DNA from: Phyto melanocephala | Lineage: Eukaryota > Arthropoda > Insecta > Diptera > Rhinophoridae | DNA: 64,000 nucleotides | Assembly (NCBI GenBank): GCA_941918925.1 | Contig: OW799237.1 | Location: forward strand, 18,085,201 to 18,149,200 | Direction of reading: 5' to 3' | Shown here: piece after piece, positions 37,950 through 48,888 of the stretch | Position numbering within the stretch: position 1 is the stretch's first letter | Layout of the letters: each line of letters opens with the position of its first letter | Notes under the pieces: generated by a model | Databases searched by the model: none | Told to the model about the DNA's origin: nothing | Seen by the model: only the letters and a program-made list of their open reading frames with translations | Made by a program: the position numbers and the translations under genes

Positions 37950-39310
37950 TCAAATTAAGTACGGTAAGCTTTGACATCCACACGAACATTTGGGTAAAAA
38001 ATGGGCGGACTTGGAATAGTAGGCGTGGCCACATGAATTGAATACTAAAATTCGTATATTTGGAAAACGAAATCGATTAGAGTAGTAAAATTTCACAAGA
38101 GCAACTTTGACATCCAAATAAACATTTCTGGAAAAAATGGGTACATTGGCAATAGTGGGCGTGGCACCTGCCATATGAATTAAATACTAAAATTTGTATA
38201 TCTGGAAAACGATATCGATTAGAGTAGTAAAATTTTGCAAGAGGAACTTTGACATCCAAATAAACATTTCTGGAAAAAATGGGTACATTGGCAATAGTGG
38301 GCGTGGCACCTGCCATATGAATTAAATACTAAAATTTGTATATCTGGAAAACGATATCGATTAGAGTACCAATATTCTACAAGAGCAACTTTGACACCCA
38401 AATGAACATTTTTGGAAAAAAAGGGTACATTAGATATAGTGGGCGTGGCACCTGCCATATGAATTAAATACTAAAATTTTTATATCTGGAAAACGATATC
38501 GATTAGAGTACTAAAATTTTGCAAAAGTAATTTTGACATCCAAATAAACATTTTTGGAAAAAATGGGTGCATTATCAGTAGTGGACGTGGCACCCACCAT
38601 ATGAATTAAATACTAAAATTCGTATATCTGGAAAACGATATCGATTAGAGTACTAAAATTTTGCAAGGGCAACTTTGACATCCAAATAAACATTTTTGGA
38701 AAAAATGGGTACATTACCAATAGTGGGCGTGGCACCAACATATGAATTAAATACTAAAATTTGTATATCTGGAAAACGAAATCGATTAGAGTACTAAAAT
38801 TCTACAAATGCAACTTTGACACCCAAGTGAACATTTTTGGAAAAAATGGGTACATTATATATAGTGGGCGTGGCACCTGCAATATGAATTAAATACTAAA
38901 ATTTTTATATCTGGAAAACGATATCGATTAGAGTACTAAAATTTTGCCAGTGCAACTTTGACACCTAAATAAACATTTCTGGAATAAAATGGGTACATTA
39001 GAAATAGTGGGCGTGGCAGCTCTCATAGCAATTGAATACTAAAATTCGTATATTCGGGAAGCGATAATAGTTAGAGTACCCAAATTTTTGCACGAAAAGC
39101 TTTGACATCTATATGACTATTTTGTTAAGAAACGAATGCTTTAGTGATAGTGGGCGTGGCACTTTTCATATGAATTAAATACAAGAAATCGTATATAAAG
39201 GAAGCGATAATAGTTAAAGTACCCAAATTTTTCAAGAGACAATTTTATGTCTATATGATTATTTCAATAAGAAATGTTTGATTTAGTAATAGTAGGCGTG
39301 ACACTTGTCA
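37950..39310 (+). repeat. Tandem array of about 142-bp units in the Helitron
   Basis: 'tttgacatcc(a)' recurs at about 37970, 38105, 38248, 38390, 38532, 38674, 38815, 38957 and 39101, mostly 141-144 bp apart. Each unit also has 'ggaaaacgatatcgattaga' and 'gggcgtggcac'. The last two units, beyond 39050, are more diverged. The 142-bp period is not a multiple of three, so open frames crossing units are chance. Confidence 0.9.
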
Positions 39311-39311
39311 G

Positions 39312-40780
39312 ATCTGTGATCCCCGCAAACGTTTTTAAATTTTATCACCTGTAATTTTTTCGGTATAAGAAATTGTTTGACCTGAAAAAAAATTTGTTAC
39401 CTAATATTCCAAAAATATAAATTTGTAACCCATTAAATTTTGCAACGCAGGTGAATAATTTTTTTACCTGTGATCGGTCCAAAAAATCATTTTTAAAGAT
39501 TTATTATCTGTAATTATCAAATCTGTGATTCCCGGAAACGTTTTTACATTTTGTTACCTGTAATTTTTTCGGTATAAGAAATTGTTTGACCTGAAATAAA
39601 ATTTGTTACCCAATATTCCAAAAATATAAATTTGTAACCCATTAAATTTTGCAACGCAGGTGAATAATTTTTTAACCTGTGATCGGTTCAAAAAATCATT
39701 TTTAAAGATTTATTATCCGTAATTACCAAATCTGTGATGCCCGCAAACGTTTTTACAATTTATTACCTGTAATTTTTTCTGTATAAGAAATTGTTTGACC
39801 TGAAATAAAATTTGTTACCCAATATTCCAAAAATATAAATTTGTAACCCATTAAATTTTGCAACGCAGGTGAATAATTTTTTGACCTGTGATCGGTTCAA
39901 AAAATCATTTTTAAAGATTTATTATCTGTAATTACCAAATCTGTGATTCCCTGAAACGTTTTTACATTTTATTACCTGTAATTTTTTCGGTATAAGAAAT
40001 TGTTTGACCTGAAATAAAATTTGTTACCCAATATTCCAAAAATATAAATTTGTAACCTATTAAATTTTGCAACGCAGGTGAATAATTTTTTAACCTGTGA
40101 TCGGTTCAAAAAATCATTTTTAAAGATTTATTATCCGTAATTACCAAATCTGTGATGCCCGCAAACGTTTTTACATTTTATTACCTGTAATTTTTCCGGT
40201 ATAAGAAATTGTTTGACCTGAAATAAAATTTGTTACCCAATATTCCAAAAATATAAATTTGTAACCCATTAAATTTTGCAACGCAGGTGAATAATTTTTT
40301 TACCTGTGATCGGTTCAAAAAATCATTTTTAAAGATTTATTATCCGTAATTACCAAATCTGTGATTCCCGGAAACGTTTTTACATTTTATTACCTGTAAT
40401 TTTTCCGGTATAAGAAATTGTTTGACCTGAAATAAAATTTGTTACCCAATATTCCAAACATATAAATTTGTAACCCATTAAATTTTGCAACGCAGGTGAA
40501 TAATTTTTTGACCTGTGATCGGTTCAAAAAATCATTTTTAAAGATTTATTATCCGTAATTACCAAATCTGTGATCCCCGCAAACGTTTTTACATTTTATT
40601 ACCTGTAATTTTTTCGGTATAAGAAATTATTTGACCTGAAATAAAATTTGTTACCTAATATTCCAAAAATATAAATTTGTAACCCATTAAATTTTGCAAC
40701 GCAAGTGAATAATTTTTTTACCTGTGATCGGTTCAAAAAATCATTTTTAAACATTTATTATCCGTAATTTTTTGTTAAAG
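39312..40780 (+). repeat. Tandem array of seven about 209-bp units in the Helitron
   Basis: Unit starts ('atctgtgat') lie at 39312, 39521, 39730, 39939, 40147, 40357 and 40565. Units are very similar. Odd units read 'cccgcaaacg' near the start and even units read 'cccggaaacg' or 'ccctgaaacg', so the array behaves as a 418-bp dimer. Each unit has the dyad CAGGT-(12-13 nt)-ACCTG (weakened in unit seven). A diverged half unit leads to 40870, just upstream of the transposase start codon at 40938. Confidence 0.92.
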
Positions 40781-41179
40781 AAAATTTTCTGACCTGGTAA
40801 GAAATTTCTTACCTAAGATTTAAAAAATTATAAATTTGACGTACATTCAATTTTATAATTTAATTGAATCTTTGATTCTGAACAAGTTACAAGTTTTTTT
40901 TTTTTGTGAATATATACTGTAAAAAATTACAAGTAAAATGCCTCCAAAAAAAACATCCCTTTCTAAACGCACCAAATCTGCAGAATCATTGCAATCGCAA
41001 AGAGAAAATGAAACTTCAGAAGAGCGTGAAGATCGCCTTAGAACTGAAAGAAGTCGAGCTTCAACCTCTAGAGCTGCCGAAACATATGAACAGCATAACG
41101 AACGTCTTCAAAGAGAAAGATCACGATCATCAACATCAAGAGCTTCTGAAACACGATCTGAACGCGAAACACGCTTGGA

Positions 41180-41590
41180 AGGTCTTCGACATCATGCTGT
41201 AACAGCACGAGCTAACGAGACACCGTCACAACGGGAAGGGCGTCTTCAAAGTCAGCAAAGTCGTACCTCAATATCACGAGCTACAGAAACATTGTTAGGA
41301 CGCGTAGAACGCCTAGAAGGTATTCGACATCATGCTGAAACAGTACGAGCTAACGAGACACCGTCACAACGGGAAGGGCGTCTTCAAAGTCAGCAAAGTC
41401 GTACCTCAACATAACGAGCTACAGAAACATTCTTAGAACGCGTAGAACGCCTAGAACGTATTCGACATCATGCTGAAGCAGTACGAGCTAATGAGACACC
41501 GTCACAACGGGAAGGGCGTCTTCAAATTCAACAAAGTCATACCACAACATCCCGAGCCACTGAAACACCTTTACAACATGAAGAACGCCT
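41180..41590 (+). repeat. 138-bp coding repeats in the Helitron protein
   Basis: The segment coding for 'ANETPSQREGRLQ' recurs at about 41207, 41345 and 41483, exactly 138 bp (46 codons) apart, with nearly identical DNA. More diverged forms flank it from 41030 to 41830. The period keeps the frame, so the repeats expand a charged, probably helical N-terminal region rich in Arg, Glu and Ala. Confidence 0.8.
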
Positions 41591-42133
41591 TGAAGGTCTT
41601 CGACATCATGCTGTAGCAGTTCGATCTAACGAGACATCGTTGGAACGTGAAGTACGTATTCAAACTCAGCGAAATCGTACAAGATCATCACGAGCCACAG
41701 AAACTTTCTTACAGCGTGAGGAACGCCTTGAAGATATTCGACGTCACGCCACAACAGTACGAGCCACCGAGACACCGTTGGAAGGTGAAGAACGTTTAGA
41801 AGCTCAGCGGATTCGAACCTCATCAAGGAGAGCAACAGAGAGGATAGAACAATTGAACTTACGCCGTGAACAAAATCGAAATCGAATGGTTAGTCATCGG
41901 AATGCATTTCACACATATGCACGTATTGCATTTAATTACAGGACTGATATTGATTATGCCGAAGACCCATTAGTGGCAATAGGTGGCATGAATAAAGTTT
42001 GCCAATATTGCAGTGCACTCAAATACAAAAATGAAACACCTGGAATGTGTTGTGCAAACGGTAAAGTTGTTTTGCCTGAATTGCTTCCTCCACCAGAACC
42101 TTTACAGTCATTGATTTCAGGTAAGACATTCAT

Positions 42134-42252
42134 GGTCTAATTCATAAACGACTTTGAAATTTATCATAGGGTTACAAATCAAATGTTATAAGTATTAAAA
42201 TGTTGCTTTATAAACCTTTGATAAATTTAAAAGATGTTTATAAATTAGGCCT
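42134..42252. mobile_element. Fold-back MITE inside the Helitron transposase intron
   Basis: Arms 'ggtctaattcataaacga' (left) and 'ttataaattaggcc' (right) are inverted copies, continuing through 'aaatttatca'/'tgataaattt'. The unit fills about 119 of the 183 bases of intron 1 (42121-42303). A second member of this family lies at 46277-46390 within the same Helitron, and a diverged one at 53532-53643. Confidence 0.7.
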
Positions 42253-45200
42253 TAGATATATATAAATCTATCATATAACCAAAATATTAAATTAAATTTT
42301 TAGGAACGAATGTGGATTCACAACATTTTCTTAGTAAAATAAGGAAATATAATTCGTCTTTCCAAATGACATCGTTTGGTGCTACCAAAGTAATTCGACA
42401 CAATTTTATGACCACTTTTCGTGTTCAAGGTCAAATTTACCATAAAATGGGGTCATTGTTGCCAGTTCCAAATGAAGATCCTAAGTTCTTACAAATTTAT
42501 TTCATAGGAGAAGCGGATAACAATGACCAAGTGCAACACCGACAGCATTATAACCCTGACACAAAACAATGGATAGTGGCCGAATTACAAGTGATGTTTC
42601 ATGAACACAACGAATTAGTAAGGATCTTTAAGCAAGCCAAAGATGACCCACGATTGAGGTCAGATGACCATATTATCGCTATTCATGCTGATAAAACACC
42701 ATCTGGACAACACCAAGGACGATACAATGCACCTACAATGGATGACGTAGCCATTTTAATGGTAGGTGATCCAGTGGTACCACGAGATATAATTATTCGC
42801 CGCCGTAACGAAAGGATCAACAGGATAGCTGAAACTCATCGTTCGTATGATGCACTTCAGTATCCAATTATTTTTCCATTTGGTGAAGATGGATATCACT
42901 TTGAATTACGGCAAATTAATCCAGAAACAAGTAAGTTCAGATTTTAAAATCTAATTTTATACTTTTTTTTATTTTGGCCTTTTTTACTTTCAGATGAATC
43001 AACAAGGAAAAAAATGAGTGCAATGGATTTCTATGCATATCGAATAATGATACGTCAGAACTCCGTTAATCACATTCTAAATTGCCGCGAATTATTTCAC
43101 CAGTATATTGTCGATATGTACGCGAAAATTGAAACGGAACGTCTATTATACATACGACTTAACCAAGCAAAATTACGAGTGGATAACTATATTCATCTTT
43201 GGGATGCATTAAATAGCCATAATGACATCAATCCCACTGAAATTGGCCAAGCTATTATTCTTCCAGCAACATTTACTGGCAGCTCACGGCATATGCAGGA
43301 GTACTGTCAAGATGCAATGACATATGTTCGATCATATGGACGGCCAGATTTGTTCATTACATTTACCTGTAATCCAAAGTGGGATGAAATACTATCTGAA
43401 TTGTCCACTGGTCAAACACCAATACATCGGCACGATATAACAGCACGCGTGTTTAAACAAAAATTAAAATCCCTTATGGATTTTATTGTAAAATTTCATG
43501 TATTTGGAGAAACACGGTGCTGGATGTATTCCGTCGAGTGGCAGAAACGTGGATTGCCACATGCCCATATTCTCATTTGGTTGGTTGAAAAAATTACCCC
43601 AGATCTTATTGATGATATAATTTCTGCAGAGATACCCGATCCAAATGTTGATCCAAGCCTGTACGAAATTGTTATCAAAAATATGATTCATGGTCCATGT
43701 GGAACCATTAATGCGAATTCTCCATGCATGGTGGATGGAAAATGCACAAAGAAATATCCACGGCAATTGATTCAAGAAACAATATCGGGAAACGATGGCT
43801 ACCCACTTTATCGTCGACGGTCTGTGGATAATAGTGGACGATCAATTTCAATTAAGGTACGTGGAAATGATGTTGATGTTGATAATCGGTGGATAGTACC
43901 TTACTGTCCATTGCTGTCAGATATGGCTGTATTTTCATTACAAAATCCAAACGATGAAATTACGCAATATCAAATGGCCAGATACATCAGTAGCAATGAA
44001 GCAGTATGGCGAATTTTGGGATTTACAATTCATGAACGCCATCCAACTGTTGTTCATTTATCAGTGCACTTGGAAAATGGACAACGTGTTTACTTTACAG
44101 AAAGAAATGCGCGGGAGAGAGCAACAGCACCCTCAGCTACAACATTAACATCTTTTTTTAATCTTTGCAGAAATGATTTGTTTGCTAAAACATTGTTGTA
44201 TTCCGAAATTCCAAGGTATTATACGTGGAACGCGTCATCAAAGAATTTTCAACGTCGTAAGCAAGGGAAACCTGTTGAAGGATGGCCAAATTTATATTCA
44301 ACCGATGCATTGGGCAGGGTGTATACCGTCCATCCTCAAAATGCAGAATGCTTCTATTTAAGAATGCTTCTTATTAATGTTCGGGGGCCAATATCTTTCG
44401 AGAACTTGCGTACTGTTGATGGGGAAGTATGTGCAACAAATCGTGAGGCCTGTCAGAAACTGCAGTTATTAGAGAACGATTGTCATTGGGAAACAACGCT
44501 TGAAGATGCTTCAGTAATAAACCATCCATGGAAAATACGATCGCTATTTTCGATAATATTGGTATCGTGCTCACATTATATATTTTATTTTATATATTTT
44601 ACACAGAGAGAGAGTTATCACCAATAATGCAACGCTTGAACTAAATGAAACTATGTACAATGAGAAATTAATTTTACTGGAAGACAAATGTTTGGAGATA
44701 AAGAGTGTGACACTTATTGAAGTAGGAATGATAGCCCCAATCAGATCAGGAACCCATGCAAACGATCAGGAACTACGACGTGAGAGAGACTATGATCACC
44801 AAAATTTGGAAAATTTACTAGAAGTAAATTTACCACATTTGCAACAAGAGCAGAGTATTGTATACAATACTATTATGGCAGCAATAACAAACAAACATGG
44901 AGGCCTCTATTTTATTGACGCACCTGGAGGAACTGGAAAAACGTTTTTGATTTCATTAATATTAGCAAAAGTTCGTTCGGAAAAAAATATTGCATTAGCT
45001 ATTGCATCATCCGGTATTGCAGCAACACTCTTAGACGGTGGTAGAACAGCACATTCTGCACTTAAATTACCCTTAAAGCCTCAATTTTCCGAAGACTACA
45101 CATGCAACATAAAGAAAAATTCTTCAATGGGTAAAGTACTGCAACAATGTGAAATCATAGTGTGGGATTTACCTTACAGGATTTAAGAGGCAATAATAGA

Positions 45201-46276
45201 ATTTTTGGAGGTGCCTTAGTTTTGCTGGCTGGCGATTTCCGCCAAACACTTCCTGTTATACCGGGATCAACACCAGCTGATGAGCTAAATGCGTGTCTGA
45301 AATCATCACACCTTTGGCAATATGTTCACAGTTTAAAACTTATGACTAATATGCGTGTTCAGTTGCAACGTGATGCTTCAGCTACAACTTTTTCCAAACA
45401 ATTACTTGATTTAGGTAACGGGAGAATTCCAATGGATCCTACAACGAAATATATAAGTTTTCCATCTGACTTTTGCAGGATGACACAATCTATAGAAGAG
45501 TTAATAAATTGTGTTTTTCCCAACATCGGACAAAATTTTAAAAACAATGAATGGTTATGTGAACGTGCGCTATTGGCAGCCAAAAATATTGACGTTAATT
45601 CCATCAACAGCAAAATTTTGAACAAAATCGATGGTGACCTGAAAACTTATAAATCGATAGACACAGTAACAAATATTGAAGATGTCGTGAATTATCCAGT
45701 TGAATTTTTAAATTCGCTAGATTTACCGGGTTTTCCACCAAATGATTTACGGTTGAAAATTGGTTTTCCCATAATTTTACTCAGGAACATTGATCCGCCT
45801 CGACTTTGTAATGGTACTCGACTTACAGTAAAAAAATTAATGAACAATTTAATCGAGGCGACCATTATTACTGGAAAGTTTAAGGGAACTGATGTATTGT
45901 TGCCACGTATTCCCATGACAACATCGGAAATGCCATTCGATTTTAAGCGCTTGCAGTTTCCTATTCGCCTAGCATTTGCAATGACCATAAACAAAGCTCA
46001 AGGTCAGTCCCTGCAAGTTTGTGGTCTTCACCTAGAAAATCCATGTTTCTCACATGGACAGCTTTACGTTGCATGTTCGCGAGTTGGAAAACCCGCAGAT
46101 CTCTCTGTGTATGCACCAGGTGGAAAAACCAAAAACATCGTTTATCCTAAGGCATTAGAATAAGAATTAATTAATAGTAAAAATTTTTTATATTATAAAC
46201 ATTTCTATTTTATTGCAGTAATGTTAGCAACTAAGTAAATTAATTTATTATTTTTAAATTGTTGATGTAGACTAAT

Positions 46277-46390
46277 GGTCTTATTAATAAACGATTTTAA
46301 AATTTATCAAAGGTTTATGAATTAAATTCTATACGAAAATTTTGCATTATAAACATTTGATAAATTTAAAAGTCGTTTATGAATAAGGCC
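46277..46390. mobile_element. Fold-back MITE near the Helitron 3' end
   Basis: Left arm 'ggtcttattaataaacga' and right arm 'tcgtttatgaataaggcc' are inverted copies, with 'aaatttatcaaaggttta' inside. Same family as 42134-42252. It lies between the transposase stop codon and the Helitron terminus. Confidence 0.7.
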
Positions 46391-46539
46391 GTAAATATAT
46401 TGCATATCACACAATATTAGAGTAATACTAATCTGTAAGAAAAATTTTAGATTTTAATTGCAAAATAAATATATTTTTGAACTATAAAATTTTTATTTCA
46501 TTACGATGGGGGTGGCGAAGCACACCGGGTATTAGCTAG

Positions 46540-47228
46540 TTAGGCTATAAGTTCTATGTGATAATGAACTTATAGCCTAATATAAAATATAATACAAATT
46601 AAGAAAAGTTCAAATGTAATACTTTAAAAATACAACAAAACATATTATTAATGACGTCATTTTGAAAAGATTAATCTGTATTTGAAATCTCCACAAAAAT
46701 TTACTTTAAACTTTTGTATTAAAAATTTTGTGTTGTGAAATTCTTTTAGCAATGGTAAATTTTATTAATAAGGTAAAAATTGTATATTAATATTTATTGG
46801 AACTTTTTATTTTAAATTTATAGTAAATCAATTTTATTTTGGTTTAAGTTTATTTTATTATTATAAAGATTTCCAAGTATTTTTTTTTAAATTGAATTAA
46901 ATTGTAATAAAATCAGAATATTAAAAATTTATTCCGATATTAGCCGACTAGAATATATATTCAAACCCAGCTACGATTTCATTATCAGCGCTCTTTACTA
47001 ATATTTTATTTGAAACTACTATGTTACAATTTAATGAAATTAGAAAATGGGAAGCATACAACTTAATCTGTTTCTAAATGTATCTTTCTTTTCTTATAAA
47101 AGCACATTGTCTTCATGTTTTGAACTTAAGCCGACATAAAATTGATTTAGAATTAATTTAGTAACTAATTAATTAAGTTCAACTATTTGTTTTTATTCGT
47201 TTAAACGAGTGTTTTAAAATATTAAATA
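46540..47228. other. Non-coding spacer between two Helitrons
   Basis: AT-rich DNA with no gene seen. It includes a perfect TGACGTCA at 46653-46660. Confidence 0.4.
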
Positions 47229-47889
47229 CTAGAAAAGCCCGGCGCATTCTGAATTTAAATTTAATATCAAGTGGGCGTGGCACTGCCCACTTATCTAATC
47301 ACAAAACTGTATAGTCATCACCAAAATCGGTCCAGAGCAAGTACCTCAAAATTATAATTTTTTTATGGGCGCGGCGCCTCCTACGTTTTTAATCACGGAA
47401 TTATATAGTCATGAGAATTAAATATGTGTGCAAAGTTTCAGAAAAATCGGTCAAGTGGAAGTACCTCAAAATTATAACTGTTTTCTATGGGCATGGCCTT
47501 ACCCACTTTTCTAATTACGAAACTATATAGTCATGATAGCTCAAAATGTGTGCAAAGTTTCAGAAAAATCGGACAACTGCAAGAAGCTTAATATTATAAC
47601 TTTTTTTATGGGCGTGGCACTGCCCACTTTTCTTATCACGAAAATGTATAGTCATGACAGCTCAATATGTGTGCAAAGTTTCAGAAAAATCGGTCAAGTG
47701 CAAGTAGCTTAATATAATAAATAATTTTTTATGGGCGTGGCCCCGCCCACTTTTTTCCACCCATAAACACTCCCTGGTATGTGTACAACAACTTGCCAAA
47801 GTTTGAGTCCGATCGGTTTTACGGTTTCGGAGTCTATAGCTAACACACACCCACACACACAGACAGAGTTTCACTTTTATATATATAGA
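47229..47889 (-). mobile_element. Short non-autonomous Helitron
   Basis: On the minus strand it starts TCTATATATATAAAAGTG (complement of 47872-47889), preceded by A, and ends in CTAG (47229-47232), followed by T. The interior is five diverged units of about 121 bp with 'gggcgtggc' and 'tgtgtgcaaagtttcag'. It shares its end and unit type with 61454-62686. It has no coding capacity, so it depended on a transposase from elsewhere. Confidence 0.82.
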
Positions 47890-48398
47890 TAAAAGATATA
47901 TTTATATATTTAGAAGATATGAAAAAATCTGCGAATCTTGGGAGGTATTTTTTCTTTTTTTATTTCTTACACTAAACCAAATATTTTTCATTAAAAATCG
48001 ATCATACTTAAATGAAAACAATCTTTAAATGATTTTATAATAAATTCAATTTAATATCGTTCGTGACATATCGTACGTGACAGACTTTTCTCTAATAGTA
48101 TTTTTAGGTAATAAAATTTATATTATGTTAAGATAAAAAGTAAAATTCTAAATTATGTGCTCTTGCGACTGTTCGAATACGACTGACGGAGACAAATAAT
48201 GTTTTTGCACTACGTACGTGACATTAGAATAACATCCAAGGGAAATTAAAAAAAAAACAAGTAAGAGCACTATATTCGGCTGTGCCGAATCTTTTATACC
48301 CACCACCAATTTTGTGTACATTTAAAGCACAATAATTATTATTTTGTTAATCGCTTGGAATAATCTCTTTATAATAAAATATACATCACTTTCTTTGT

Positions 48399-48888
48399 AG
48401 AGGGTGGTTAAATTTTAAATTTAAAACAGAGGCCGAATTACGGCACTCGAACGTGATCGAAATTTGAAAACTCCTATTAGAATCTATATACCTAAAGCAC
48501 AGCATACTCGATCGTTCGAGTAAAATTTCGATCGATATCGAATGCCGTAATTCGGCCCCAGGTCTGTATAAAATGTTAGAACATCTATGAATACCTTCTA
48601 AATTCATTAAATGAGAAGCATTGCTGTTTATCGCGATAGTGTGGCAAAAAAACAGTCAACTTCGACTCATCATCGTGCCAAACAATTGAGCATCAGCAAT
48701 GTTATTTAAAATTTGGACTATCGGATCGAGGTGTGCCGTTGAGGTCGCGGGGCCATTTGGCCGATATTTTGTTCCATACATAATTGAACCATACAAATAT
48801 TTTCATTAAAAAAGAAATGATAATAATTTCCTAAATAATTTGTGTTTTATTCAAAATCAACATCGGCCCTTAAAATTTAACCACCCTT
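48399..48888 (+). mobile_element. Mariner-type element nested in the composite repeat
   Basis: Ends GAGGGTGGTTAAATTTTAA (left) and the complement of AAGGGTGGTTAAATTTTAA (right), with TA on both sides (48397-48398 and 48889-48890). Near the right end the plus strand reads GHLADILFHT and a stop, the usual C-terminus of a Tc1/mariner transposase, so this is a deleted copy rather than an unrelated MITE. The MITEs at 10287-10487 and 58830-58996 belong to the same family. Confidence 0.75.
48429..48565. mobile_element. Palindromic MITE with TCGATCG-like arms
   Basis: Inverted arms 'ggccgaattacggcactcga' and 'tcgaatgccgtaattcggcc' enclose an inner pair 'gatcgaaattt'/'aaatttcgatc'. Related arms occur at 18185-18395 and, worn, near 25826. 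No coding sequence. Confidence 0.65.

Larger units (their letters stand above)
40938..46163 (+). pseudogene. Broken Helitron Rep/helicase gene
   Basis: In active relatives this protein nicks and joins single DNA strands (Rep) and unwinds DNA (PIF1-type helicase). Exons 40938-42120, 42304-42930 and 42994 onward join in frame. The N-terminus is Arg/Glu-rich repeats, then CQYCSALKYKNETPGMCC. The Rep domain shows FITFTCNPKWDE and the HUH motif PHAHILIW (43560-43568). The helicase has GGTGK (44930-44943), LLAGDFRQTLPV, and the intact end SHGQLYVACSRVGKP. Lesions: a TAA at 41412-41414 in a repeat (a Ser codon in sister repeats); PLLSDMAVF at about 43919, which lacks the KYxxKY tyrosine segment expected there; a junction near 44560-44606 losing sequence; and an out-of-frame deletion near 45168 just after IIVWD that removes the motif II Glu. 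It cannot make a working transposase. Confidence 0.88.
37716..46539 (+). mobile_element. Helitron with both ends, decayed autonomous type
   Basis: The 5' end is TC (TCTATATATATAAAA) preceded by A. The 3' end is CTAG at 46536-46539 followed by T, so the element sits between A and T without a target duplication, as Helitrons do. A short inverted repeat (ggtg...cacc, 46511-46526) lies just before the end. Inside, in order, are a leader with the common Helitron-type string 'ggctggaccgattt', an array of about 142-bp units, an array of about 209-bp units, and a Rep/helicase gene (40938-46163). The 5' end is shared with two short elements at 47229-47889 and 61454-62686. The element is about 8.8 kb. 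Confidence 0.88.

Noticed and set aside
37950..38458. Three overlapping frames that look like a repeated protein (MAGATPTIANVP...)
   Set aside because: They are the minus-strand reading of the 142-bp array. The period is not a multiple of three and each frame stops within about 80 codons.
39312..40780. Possible CRISPR-like array
   Set aside because: Units are 209 bp, contiguous and without unique spacers, inside a eukaryotic Helitron.
44562..44606. A third spliceosomal intron in the Helitron transposase gene
   Set aside because: It has GT and AG ends but at 45 bases is too short, and joining it puts the next exon out of frame. A deletion that fused coding sequence to the end of an old intron fits better.
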